Shown in pieces: positions 27,078 to 35,876 of a stretch of DNA of 64,000 nucleotides (positions are counted from its first letter, which is position 1; each line of letters begins with the position of its first letter). This stretch comes from Microbacterium saccharophilum (lineage in GTDB: Bacteria; Actinomycetota; Actinomycetes; Actinomycetales; Microbacteriaceae): the NCBI RefSeq assembly GCF_007992455.1, contig NZ_BKAH01000011.1, positions 22,117 to 86,116 of the forward strand, in the 5' to 3' direction. A program made the position numbers and the translations under genes. Below the pieces are notes generated by a model. The model was not told the origin of the DNA. It made no database searches and saw only the letters and a list, made by a program, of their open reading frames with translations.

Positions 27078-27105
27078 GGCCGGACGCGCCGCGACGCACT
27101 CCCGG

Positions 27106-27819
27106 CTACGCGGCCGCCGCCCGCACCTGGCGCGCCGCGTCGGCCGGCGAGCCGTGCCACGGCGTCCCGTGGCCGGGCAGCACCCACGCGGCGTCGAGCG
27201 CCGCGAGCCGGTCGAGCGAGGCGAGGGCCTGATCCGGTTCGTCCGTGAAGGGCGCCGGCTGCGCACCGGGACGGCCGGTCAGGACGTGCCGGGTCGTCAG
27301 CGCATCGCCGACGAAGACGGCCTCGACGGCCGGGACGTGCACCGCGACGCTCCCGGGCGAGTGGCCGGGCATCCCGATGACGCGCGGCGATCCGGGCAGG
27401 TCGAGCACCTCGCCGTCGGCGACCTCGACGACATCCTGCAGGTAGTGCGTGCGCCAGCCGCGCTTGCGGAGGGCGTAGGCGAAGAACCCGAGCGTCGCAC
27501 CGATCCGCGCCGTGCCCATGGGCGTCTTGGGCTTGTCGCCGCCGCGCGCCCGGTCGGCGTCGGCGGCGTGGACGAAGACGGGGATGCCGTACTCGCGGCG
27601 GAGCCGCTCGGCGAAGCCGATGTGATCGCTGTCGCCGTGCGTGAGGACGATGCCCTTGATGTCGCTCAGCGGACGGCCGAGCGCGGCCAGCTCCGCGCGA
27701 AGGTCGGCGATGTGGCCGGGCAGCGCGGCGTCGATGACGGTGATGCCGTCGGGCAGCACGACGAGGTAGGCGGCGACGATGTCGTTGCCGATGCGGTGCA
27801 AGTGCGGTGCCAGTTCCAT
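27106..27819 (-). CDS. MBL-fold metallo-hydrolase
   Basis: This 237-residue metallo-beta-lactamase-fold hydrolase has the metal-binding motif LTHGDSDHIG (first His replaced in context as T-H-G-D-S-D-H), GMPGHSPGSV, VFVGDAL and the final PGHGTPW. This is the glyoxalase II-like group, hydrolysing a thioester or ester. GGGGG lies five bases before the ATG at 27819. It diverges from a TetR gene across a repeat-rich operator region and is probably its target. Confidence 0.87.
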   Translation of the reverse strand: MELAPHLHRIGNDIVAAYLVVLPDGITVIDAALPGHIADLRAELAALGRPLSDIKGIVLTHGDSDHIGFAERLRREYGIPVFVHAADADRARGGDKPKTPMGTARIGATLGFFAYALRKRGWRTHYLQDVVEVADGEVLDLPGSPRVIGMPGHSPGSVAVHVPAVEAVFVGDALTTRHVLTGRPGAQPAPFTDEPDQALASLDRLAALDAAWVLPGHGTPWHGSPADAARQVRAAAA

Positions 27820-27838
27820 GAGATCCCCCGATCCCTCG

Positions 27839-27881
27839 ATGGCTAATATGTGTAGCCATGATAGCTTAGATTCATAGCCAT
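27839..27881. promoter_or_regulatory. Operator region between MBL hydrolase and TetR genes
   Basis: ATGGCTA-N7-TAGCCAT (27839-27859) is a perfect inverted repeat, and a third half-site TAGCCAT lies at 27875-27881. The stretch is locally AT-rich. It is the likely binding site of the adjacent TetR protein. Confidence 0.65.
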
Positions 27882-27893
27882 GGGGAGGGCAGG

Positions 27894-28418
27894 ATGCCGA
27901 CACCGGAGCGCACCTCGCTCGCCGCGATCGTGACCGCGGGCCGCGACCTGCTGGAGCAGCGCGGTCCGGCGGGCGTCAGCATGCAGGCCGTCGCGGAGCG
28001 CGTCGGCGTGAAGGCCCCGTCCCTGTACAAGCGCGTCCGCGACCGCGACACCCTGCTGCAGCTCGTCGCGGAGGCGACCGTCGACGACCTCGGGGAGCGG
28101 CTCGCGGGCTCCGACGGCAGTCTCGGCGGCCTCGCCCGCGCCTACCGGGACTTCGCGCACGCCCGCCCGGAGGGGTTCCGGCTCATGTACGCCGTCTCGG
28201 GCAGCGCCGAGGCCCTGCAGCGGGCGAGCGAACCCGTGCTGCGCGCGGCGCGGGCGGCGGTCGGCGAGGAGCGTGCGCTCGACGCGGCGCGCCTGCTCAC
28301 CGCGTGGGCGACGGGTTTCCTCAGCATGGAGCTCGCCGGCGCCTTCCGGCTCGGCGGGAGCGTGGACGAGGCGTTCGCGTACGGCCTCGCCCGCCTCGAA
28401 GAGGTGCTCGCCGGCTGA
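27894..28418 (+). CDS. TetR/AcrR transcriptional regulator (WHG-domain type)
   Basis: This 174-residue repressor has an N-terminal helix-turn-helix (QAVAERVGVKAPSLYKRVRDRDTLLQLV). The C-terminal domain is of the WHG/TetR_C_33 type (YRDFAHARPEGFRLMYAV, AWATGFLSMELAGAF). It is divergent from the MBL hydrolase with the ATGGCTA/TAGCCAT palindrome between them, so autoregulation and control of the hydrolase are likely. The inducer is unknown. It ends three bases before the convergent coiled-coil gene. Confidence 0.86.
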   Translation: MPTPERTSLAAIVTAGRDLLEQRGPAGVSMQAVAERVGVKAPSLYKRVRDRDTLLQLVAEATVDDLGERLAGSDGSLGGLARAYRDFAHARPEGFRLMYAVSGSAEALQRASEPVLRAARAAVGEERALDAARLLTAWATGFLSMELAGAFRLGGSVDEAFAYGLARLEEVLAG

Positions 28419-28421
28419 CGC

Positions 28422-29273
28422 TCAGCCGTCGAGTCGCGCCTGAGCCTGCTCGGCGGCACGCCGTGCGGCGGCGGCCTGCTCCCCCGCGCTCTTCCGCTCG
28501 GCGGCGAGCGCGTCGATCTCCGCGTGCAGGGCGTCGGATTCCGCACGGACCCGTGCGAGGTCGGCCTCGAGCGCCTCGATCCGGTCCTCGAGCAGCACGG
28601 CGCGCTCGCGGGCCGTTCGCCATCGCTCCTCGAGTTGGCTGTGCTCCCGCTCGGCATGTGCGGCGTCGCGTTCGGCGTCGCGCGCGGCGCGCTCGGCATC
28701 CCGCCGCTCGCGTCGCGCCTTCAGCTCATCCGTCGGCGCCGCGGCCTCGGCGGGCCGGGCGACATCCAGTGGCCCGGCGACGGCGTCCGCGAGGTCGACG
28801 GCATCCATCCCGGAGGCCTCCAACCGGCGCACGAGACGACCGGATGCCACGGCCGCCGCCGCACCGGCATCCCGCATGGCCGCGTTCAGGGTCTGCTCGA
28901 CGCTCTCCACCGCGGCGGCGCTCACCGTCGCGCCGTGCGCCTCCGCCAGGGCGGCCGCGCGGCGCGCGAGCGCGCGAGTGAGCGTCCGCCGCTCGCGACC
29001 CAGGGTCGACAGCGCGACCGCGTCGAGGTCGTCCTGCGCCGCACGCAGCTCGTCGGCGAGCCGGAGCGCCTCGCCGAGCGCGTCGGCATCCTCTCTTGCG
29101 AGCACGTTGACGACCCAGGCGGCGAGCAGCGGCTTGCGCAGCGCCCGCACCTCGGCGGCGAGCGCGGTGTCGCCGAGGCTCTTCGCCCGCGCGTTGCGCG
29201 CCGCGACGAACTCCTCCGGCGGCAGCGCGCACAGCTCGGCCGCGATCTCGACGATCGTCTGCGGCGCAGCCAT
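28422..29273 (-). CDS. Ala/Arg/Glu-rich coiled-coil protein
   Basis: This 283-residue protein is of unknown function. The N-terminal 90 residues look globular (ELCALPPEEFVAARNARAKS, RALRKPLLAAWVVNVLARE). From about 175 to the end it is a long charged coiled coil (ERRDAERAARDAERDAAHAE and similar heptads). Close relatives are sometimes mislabelled transposase, but no DDE or other transposase motif is present. There is no signal peptide or membrane helix, so it is cytoplasmic. A 15-bp tandem repeat lies directly upstream. Confidence 0.75.
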   Translation of the reverse strand: MAAPQTIVEIAAELCALPPEEFVAARNARAKSLGDTALAAEVRALRKPLLAAWVVNVLAREDADALGEALRLADELRAAQDDLDAVALSTLGRERRTLTRALARRAAALAEAHGATVSAAAVESVEQTLNAAMRDAGAAAAVASGRLVRRLEASGMDAVDLADAVAGPLDVARPAEAAAPTDELKARRERRDAERAARDAERDAAHAEREHSQLEERWRTARERAVLLEDRIEALEADLARVRAESDALHAEIDALAAERKSAGEQAAAARRAAEQAQARLDG

Positions 29274-29285
29274 GAGCCCATTGTG

Positions 29286-29366
29286 CCCGGTGGCACTGCG
29301 CCCGGTGGCACTGCGCCCGGTGCGACTGCGCCCGGTACGACGGCGCCCGGCGCGACGGCGCCCGAC
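29286..29366. repeat. 15-bp tandem repeat, five and a half copies
   Basis: Units of the form CCCGGTGGCACTGCG start at 29286, 29301, 29316, 29331 and 29346, with increasing divergence to the right. Because the unit is a multiple of three, every frame reads a pentapeptide repeat (for example APGGT on the plus strand), but no gene covers it. It lies just after the S1C protease stop and upstream of the coiled-coil gene. Confidence 0.85.
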
Positions 29367-29369
29367 CGG

Positions 29370-30291
29370 TCAGGTCACCCGGAGCTCCTCCGGCAGCACG
29401 ACGACGTCGACGAGCGCGCCGTTGCGCCAGACCGTCATCTCCATGCGCCGCCCGATGGCGCCCTCCACCATGCGGCGCTGCACGGCGGTCGGGTCGGCGA
29501 TCGCCTCGCCGTCGAGGGAGAGCACGATGTCGCCGGTGCGCGCGCCGGCCACCGCGGCGGGACTGTTCGGCGCGACCGAGACCACCTGCATACCCACGCG
29601 CGAGCCCGCTTTCGCCGCGACAGCGGGACCGAGCGGCACGGTCGACCCGGCGATTCCCAGCCACGCCCGCCGCACCCGGCCGAAGATCCGCAGGGCGTCG
29701 ATGATCTCGCGCGTCGTGGCGTTGATGGGCACCGCGAGGCCGAGCCCGATACCCGCGACGGCGGTGTTCACGCCCACCATGCGCCCCGCACTGTCGGCGA
29801 GCACCCCTCCGCTGTTGCCGGGGTTGAGCGCCGCGTCGGTCTGGATGACCTCGTCGATGACCCGTCCCGCGCGCGTCGGCAGCGAGCGGCCCATCGCCGA
29901 CACGATGCCGGCGGTGACACTGCCGGAGACCGCGCGGGTTCCCGAGCGCGACGACGAGCTGCCCCACGCCGAGGGCGGACGCATCGCCGAGCCGCACGGG
30001 CGGTGGGGCCGCGCCGTCGGCGCGCAGCACCGCGAGGTCGGAGAGGGGGTCGGCCCCGACGACGGCGGCCGCGGACACGGAGCCGTCGTGGAACGCGAGC
30101 TCCACGGCGACGGCGCCTTCCACGACGTGCGCGCTCGTCAGGAGGTGCCCCTCCTCCGTGATGACCGACGCGCTCCCGGCGCCCGCCCCCTGGCGCGTGC
30201 GCACGCTCACCGCCGCGACCGACGGCAGCACCGTCTTGGCGACGCGCATGACCGTCGAGGAGTAGGCGTCGAGCGCTTCCTGGTCGTCCAC
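29370..30291 (-). pseudogene. S1C (HtrA/DegP-like) serine protease with PDZ domain, frameshifted
   Basis: A trypsin-like protease followed by a PDZ domain is split by a one-base shift. From GTG 30291 the first frame reads through His (TSAHVVEGA), Asp (DPLSDLAVL) and VALGNPRG. The second frame supplies TAGIVSAM, the Ser motif LNPGNSGGVL and the PDZ domain (VGMQVVSVAPNS to the end). The total length of 922 bases is one more than a multiple of three, so an extra base lies in about 29930-29945, a CG-rich stretch. All three catalytic residues survive. There is no signal peptide, so it is predicted cytoplasmic. It could be a true pseudogene or an assembly indel. Confidence 0.8.
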
Positions 30292-30383
30292 GTGACCAGT
30301 GTCGACCTCTCTCCGGGATGCCCAGGCGCGAGTTCGCGCACGGCGGACGGGGCCTGTGGGGAGGACGGCGAGGAGGGGAACGG

Positions 30384-30456
30384 TGCCGGCTACAGGACTT
30401 GAACCTGCAACCCCCGTATTACAAGTACGGTGCGCTACCAATTGCGCCAAGCCGGC
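30384..30456 (-). tRNA. tRNA-Thr (anticodon UGU)
   Basis: The 73-nt cloverleaf reads 5-prime from 30456. The acceptor stem GCCGGCT/AGCCGGC pairs over 7 bp with discriminator A. The D arm is GCGC/GCGC, the anticodon stem CCGTA/TACGG has loop CTTGTAA, and the T arm contains TTCAAGT. Anticodon bases 34-36 are TGT. The 3-prime CCA is not encoded. Confidence 0.95.
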
Positions 30457-30489
30457 AGAGCGCCCAGTCTATCCGGGCGACGGGGGGGG

Positions 30490-31431
30490 TTACGGCGTCG
30501 GGGAGACGGTCGGTGTGGGCGTCGCCTGCGTCTTGTAGAACGCGTCACTGGCGCTCGTCAGCACGAACTGCGAGAACTCGGCGGGGTCGCCGAGCACGCC
30601 CACGTACTGCTGACCGTTGACGAGGATCATCGGGGTGCCGGTGAGGCCGAGACCGTCGGTGCCCGGGATGCCGGAGACGGCGCGCTCGGTGGCATCCTTC
30701 ACCCAGGAGATGTACGCACCGTCGCGGATGCAGGAGCGCACCGTCTTGGGGTCCTCCACACCGGCGGCCTGAGCGAGGTCGGCGAGCTCCTCGTCGGAGA
30801 ACCCGTCGGAGTCGACCGCCGGCTGGCGCGTCAGCAGCTCGCTGTTGAAGGTGAAGAACGTGGCCGGGGAGTGCGTGGCGACGCAGGCGGCGGCACCGGC
30901 GGCGCGCAGCGAGTACTTCGTCCCGTTGGACTTCGCTGTCAGCATCGACACCGGGTGGTAGGCGAGGGTCACGGCGCCGTCGTTCACCCAGGAGGACATC
31001 TGCTGCGCGTTCGCGATCTGCCACTCCCGCGCGCCCGGCGAGAGGTAGTCGACGTAGACGTCGATCTCCACGGCGGGGACGCCGGCGGCCTCGGTCTCCT
31101 CGGCGGCCGGCGTCGGCGTGGGGGTGGGAGTCGGCGTCGCCTCGGCGACGGCGCCCGCGGCCGGCGCGGACAGGGACCCCGTGATGGACGTGACGGCGAA
31201 GCCGTCGTCATCCAGGTTCTGCGGGGACAGCTGCGGACGGCCCATCGCGGAGGACACGGCCCAGGTCACGACGACCGCGAGCGCGGCGACGGCGGCCACG
31301 GCTCCGAGCGCCAGCGCGGAGCGGCGCACGAGGCGCGCACGCGACTGCTGGGCGCGCACCTGCTGAGCCTTCTCGCGGACAGCCTCGCGGCGGTCACGCG
31401 GTGACGGCGCGTTCGGGGTGTCGCTGGACAT
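30490..31431 (-). CDS. DsbA-like thioredoxin-fold membrane protein lacking the CXXC site
   Basis: This 313-residue protein has a basic cytoplasmic N-terminus, one transmembrane helix near 37-60 and a Thr-Pro repeat linker (TPTPTPTPTP). A DsbA/DSBA-oxidoreductase-like domain spans about 120-300. Where active members read Cys-Pro-x-Cys after the first strand, this one reads DYLSPGAREW, so the redox cysteines are absent. The cis-Pro loop GTPMILVNGQQY is kept, and two other Cys remain (AAACVATH, RSCIRDG). It is therefore more likely a chaperone-like or binding protein than a disulfide oxidase. The C-terminus is another short Thr-Pro tail. Confidence 0.85.
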   Translation of the reverse strand: MSSDTPNAPSPRDRREAVREKAQQVRAQQSRARLVRRSALALGAVAAVAALAVVVTWAVSSAMGRPQLSPQNLDDDGFAVTSITGSLSAPAAGAVAEATPTPTPTPTPAAEETEAAGVPAVEIDVYVDYLSPGAREWQIANAQQMSSWVNDGAVTLAYHPVSMLTAKSNGTKYSLRAAGAAACVATHSPATFFTFNSELLTRQPAVDSDGFSDEELADLAQAAGVEDPKTVRSCIRDGAYISWVKDATERAVSGIPGTDGLGLTGTPMILVNGQQYVGVLGDPAEFSQFVLTSASDAFYKTQATPTPTVSPTP

Positions 31432-31568
31432 GGAACCTTCTCGAGATCGTGCGGCCGTTTCCGGCGGAGTCGCCCGGGCGTGGCGATGGATCCGATGCTA
31501 GTAAGACAGGCTGGGAAAAGCCCAGACGCCCCCCTCCCGAACCCCTGCCCCCGTGCCATACTGAACAC

Positions 31569-31646
31569 GCGCCCGATGGCGGGCGCGCGGGGAGACCCGC
31601 TCATCTTCACTACGGATCGTCCGGCACGTACCTGCCGGTGAAGGAG
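31569..31646 (+). ncRNA. Candidate msiK RNA motif (cis-regulatory leader)
   Basis: The leader folds into a 7-bp hairpin (GCGCCCG-ATGG-CGGGCGC, 31569-31586), a short GGG/CCC element, and a terminal structure. In that structure CUUCAC (31605-31610) pairs with GUGAAG (31638-31643) around an inner CCGGCA/UGCCGG stem. The GUGAAG arm contains part of the ribosome site GAAGGAG, so folding would reduce translation. The msiK RNA motif is a known conserved actinobacterial element upstream of msiK genes. Assignment is from gene context and remembered features, not a covariance search. Confidence 0.7.
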
Positions 31647-31654
31647 AAGAAACG

Positions 31655-32758
<1,104 letters not shown>

Positions 32759-32774
32759 TCGAAAACCACGCATC

Positions 32775-32808
32775 GCGGCGCGGGGGGTCTCCGGACTCTC
32801 CGCGCCGC
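32775..32808 (+). terminator. GC-rich hairpin after msiK
   Basis: GCGGCGCGG pairs with CCGCGCCGC (9 bp, 16-base loop) between msiK and the DUF4032 gene. It lacks a U tract and is a weak or partial terminator. Confidence 0.5.
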
Positions 32809-32825
32809 GTCGTTCGACCCGAGAG

Positions 32826-34151
32826 GTGGGCGACACCGTGCCGGCGTCCCTGACCATCACCGCCAGCAGCATCGACGCGGGGCTGCTGGCCCTCCCCTGG
32901 GCCACGCCGCTCGGCGAATGGCCGAGCGAGACGATCGTGTCGCTGCCGAAGGGCATCTCGCGCCATCTCGTGCGTTTCGCGAACCTCTCCGGCCGGGTCG
33001 TCGCCGTCAAGGAGACGACGGCCGAGATGGCCCGCCGCGAGTACGAGATGCTCGGCTCGCTCGCCCGCCTCGACGTGCCGTGCGTCGACCGCGTCGCCGT
33101 CATCGGCGGCCGCCGCGATGCGAAGGGCGAAGAGCTCCCCGCCGCGCTCGTCACGTCGCACCTCCGGTTCTCCCTCCCCTACCGCGCCCTGTTCACGCAG
33201 GTCCTGCGCCCCGACACCGCGAACCGCCTCGTCGACGCCCTCGCCCTGCTCCTCGTGAGACTGCACACCGTGGGCTTCTTCTGGGGCGACGTGTCGCTGT
33301 CGAACACCCTCTTCCGCCGGGATGCCGGGGCTTTCGCGGCGTACCTGGTCGACGCGGAGACGGGCGAGCTGCACGAAGCCGGCCTGACCCGCGGCCAGCG
33401 CGAGCACGACCTCGACGTCGCCCGCACCAACATCGCCGGCGAGATCATGGACCTCGAAGCCGGCGGCCGGCTGGAGGGCGGGGTGGATGCCGTCGCGATC
33501 GCCGACGGCATCGTCTCGTCGTACCACTCGCTGTGGGCCGCCCTCACCGACAGCGAGACGTTCTCCGTCGACGAGGCGTGGCACATCACCGAACGGGTCC
33601 AGCGCCTGAACGATCTGGGCTTCGACATCGGCGAGATGTCGATCGACACGACGCAGGACGGCACGCGCGTGTCCATCCAGCCGAAGGTCGTGGATGCCGG
33701 TCACCACCAGCGCCGCCTGCTGCGGCTGACGGGTCTCGATGTGCAGGAGAACCAGGCGCGGCGTCTCCTCAACGACATGGACGAGTTCCGCGCCCGCGTC
33801 TCCCGCCTGGGCTCGGACGAGGAGATGGTCGCGCACGAGTGGCTCACCCGGGTGTTCGAGCCGGTCGTCAAGGCGATCCCGTGGGACCTCCGCGCCAAGC
33901 TCGAGCCCGCCGAGGTGTTCCACCAGGTGCTCGAGCACCGCTGGTACATGTCGCAGGCGCGCGGACGCTCGGTGCCGCTCGCGGAGGTGCTGTCCTCCTA
34001 CGTGGACAACGTCCTGCGGCACCGCCGCGACGAGGCGACCGTCATGGGCCCGCCGACGGAGACCATGACCCTGTCGACGATCGACCCGGACACGCCCGAC
34101 GACGAGGTGCCGACCGATTCGGGAACCGTCGACTGGCGCGACCTCGTCTGA
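32826..34151 (+). CDS. DUF4032 protein with kinase-like fold
   Basis: This 441-residue protein is of the DUF4032 family. Its N-terminal half resembles a lipopolysaccharide-kinase-type protein kinase fold: a possible ATP Lys lies in VVAVKETTAE, the catalytic-loop-like GFFWGDVSLSNTLF has Asp and Asn, and YLVDAETGEL may be the metal-binding Asp. The C-terminal DUF4032 part contains HEWLTRVFEPVVKAIP and QVLEHRWYMSQ. The substrate is unknown. The start is given as GTG 32826; GTG 32838 is equally possible. It follows msiK after a weak hairpin. Confidence 0.8.
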   Translation: MGDTVPASLTITASSIDAGLLALPWATPLGEWPSETIVSLPKGISRHLVRFANLSGRVVAVKETTAEMARREYEMLGSLARLDVPCVDRVAVIGGRRDAKGEELPAALVTSHLRFSLPYRALFTQVLRPDTANRLVDALALLLVRLHTVGFFWGDVSLSNTLFRRDAGAFAAYLVDAETGELHEAGLTRGQREHDLDVARTNIAGEIMDLEAGGRLEGGVDAVAIADGIVSSYHSLWAALTDSETFSVDEAWHITERVQRLNDLGFDIGEMSIDTTQDGTRVSIQPKVVDAGHHQRRLLRLTGLDVQENQARRLLNDMDEFRARVSRLGSDEEMVAHEWLTRVFEPVVKAIPWDLRAKLEPAEVFHQVLEHRWYMSQARGRSVPLAEVLSSYVDNVLRHRRDEATVMGPPTETMTLSTIDPDTPDDEVPTDSGTVDWRDLV

Positions 34152-34172
34152 GACCGCCCGGACGCGTGCGCG

Positions 34173-34811
34173 TCAGTAGCCGACGGTGAAGCGCTGCCGC
34201 ACGTGCCGCGGGTTCTCGATCTCGTCGAGGATCGCGATGGCGAAGTCGGGGCCGGAGATGAAGCTCTCGCCCTCGGCATCCGTCACGATGACGTCCCCGC
34301 CGACGCGGTAGCTGCCGGTGCGCTCCCCCGGGTTGAACGCGCCGAACCCGCCGGCCGGGTGCACGAAGAACCAGTCGCGTCCGGACCGGTCGGCCTGGAG
34401 GTCCTCCAGCACACCGATGGCCTCGAGCGCCTCCGCCTTGAACTCCTCCGGGAAGCCGCTGTCCACGACGCGCGGCCCGCCGGGCGCCACGAGGCTGCCC
34501 CCCGCGCCCCCGACGACGCCGAGGCGCACGGACTCGGGCAGGACGGCGTTGAGGGCGGCGAGGTTCGGGCGGTACAGGCCCTGCATGTCGCCGCGCGGCG
34601 CGATGGCCGAGACGACGACGTCGACGCCCTCGAGCTCGGCGACGAGGGACGGGACGTCGAGCAGCGTGCCCTCGAGGTAGGTGGCGCCCTCCACGCGGTC
34701 GGCGGGAAGGGTCCGGGCGACGGAGAGCACGGTGTGGCCGCGCTGCACCGCCTCCGCGACGATGTGACGACCGGCGTAGCCGGTGCCTCCGAGAACGGCG
34801 ATGCGGGCCAT
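34173..34811 (-). CDS. NAD(P)-binding oxidoreductase (atypical SDR)
   Basis: This 212-residue NmrA/YwnB-like protein has the dinucleotide motif AVLGGTGYAGRHI at its N-terminus and VVVSAIAPRGD. The LGVVGGAGGSLVAPGGPR motif is typical of the YhfK/YwnB group, which lacks the Tyr-x-x-x-Lys pair. It probably binds NADP and may act as a reductase or redox sensor. It is convergent with the DUF4032 gene, with a 21-bp gap between them. Confidence 0.85.
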   Translation of the reverse strand: MARIAVLGGTGYAGRHIVAEAVQRGHTVLSVARTLPADRVEGATYLEGTLLDVPSLVAELEGVDVVVSAIAPRGDMQGLYRPNLAALNAVLPESVRLGVVGGAGGSLVAPGGPRVVDSGFPEEFKAEALEAIGVLEDLQADRSGRDWFFVHPAGGFGAFNPGERTGSYRVGGDVIVTDAEGESFISGPDFAIAILDEIENPRHVRQRFTVGY

Positions 34812-34880
34812 GGTGTTCCTTTCGTCGGACGTGTCGGAGAGAACAAGCCGCCCGGGGGCGGCGCTATTCCCGCGAACCGG

Positions 34881-35876
34881 TCACTCGGTCCCGGCGCGGA
34901 GCGTGGCGACCTGGTAGAGCGCGACGGATGCCGCGATGCCGGCGTTGAGCGATTCGGTCGCCGCGGAGATCGGGATCGAGACGATCTGGTCGCACGTCTC
35001 GGTCACGAGGCGGGACAGTCCCTTGCCTTCGGAGCCCACGACGATGAGGACGGGGCGGTCGGCGAGTTCGAGCTGCGGCAGCGACACGTCGCCTCCGCCG
35101 TCGAGGCCGAGCACGAAGACGCCCTGCTTCTTGAACTCCTTGAGCGTCGTCGTGAGGTTGGGTGCGATCGCGACCGGGATGCGGGCTGCCGCGCCGGCGC
35201 TCGTCTTCCAGGCCGCCGAGTTGACGCCGGCGGACCGGCGCTGCGGGATGATGAGCCCCTGGCCGCCGAAGGCGGCGGTGGAGCGGATGATCGCCCCGAG
35301 GTTCCGCGGGTCGGTGACGCCGTCGAGGGCGACGAGAAGCGGCAGTTCGCCGCGGTCGATGATCTCCTCGAGGAGGTCCTGCGGGTGCGAGTACTCGTAG
35401 GGCGGCACCTTCAGCGCGACGCCCTGGTGCACGCCGTCGAAGCCGGCCATGCGGTCCAGCTCGGGGCGGGTGACCTCCATGACGGGGATGCCGCGGTGCG
35501 TCGCGATCGACAGCATCTCCTTGACGCGGTCGTCCATCTCGACGCGCTGCGCGATGTACAGCGCCGTGGCGGGGATCTTGGCGCGCAGCGCCTCGAGCAC
35601 GGAGTTGCGCCCCGTGACGTTCTCGGTGTCGTCGCCGGCCTTCGCCTTCGGCGCACGGGAGCCGCCGCCGGGCTTCTGCCCGGGCCTGCCCTTGCCGCCC
35701 GCGGCCGCGAAGCGCTCGGCCGCGGCCTTGCGCTTGCCGGCCGGGTGCCACGCGCGGTCTTCGGCCTTCGGGGTCGGCCCACGGCCCTCCAGCGAGCGCT
35801 TGTTCTTGCCGCCGGTGCCCTTGGGCGGGCCCTTCTTCTTGCCCTTGCCGGCGGAGGGGTTACCTGGCTTAGCCAT
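34881..35876 (-). CDS. rlmB: 23S rRNA (guanosine-2251-2-prime-O)-methyltransferase
   Basis: This 331-residue SPOUT/TrmH-family enzyme methylates ribose of G2251 in the ribosomal P loop. The three SPOUT motifs are NLGAIIRSTAAFGG, IVVGSEGKGLSRLV and SLNAGIAASVALY. The N-terminal 70 residues are a Lys/Gly-rich extension common in actinobacterial members, followed by the substrate-binding L30-like domain (GRNSVLEALRA). It overlaps the cysS 3-prime end by eight bases, forming the common cysS-rlmB pair. Confidence 0.94.
   Translation of the reverse strand: MAKPGNPSAGKGKKKGPPKGTGGKNKRSLEGRGPTPKAEDRAWHPAGKRKAAAERFAAAGGKGRPGQKPGGGSRAPKAKAGDDTENVTGRNSVLEALRAKIPATALYIAQRVEMDDRVKEMLSIATHRGIPVMEVTRPELDRMAGFDGVHQGVALKVPPYEYSHPQDLLEEIIDRGELPLLVALDGVTDPRNLGAIIRSTAAFGGQGLIIPQRRSAGVNSAAWKTSAGAAARIPVAIAPNLTTTLKEFKKQGVFVLGLDGGGDVSLPQLELADRPVLIVVGSEGKGLSRLVTETCDQIVSIPISAATESLNAGIAASVALYQVATLRAGTE

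Noticed and set aside
24384..27266. 960-codon minus-strand open frame across msrB, nitroreductase, transporter and epimerase genes
   Set aside because: Arg/Gly/Ala-rich translation without domains; the overlapping genes carry recognisable catalytic motifs and ribosome sites.
28422..29273. Transposase (name used for some homologues)
   Set aside because: No DDE, HUH or serine-recombinase motif and no terminal repeats; the protein is mostly a coiled coil.
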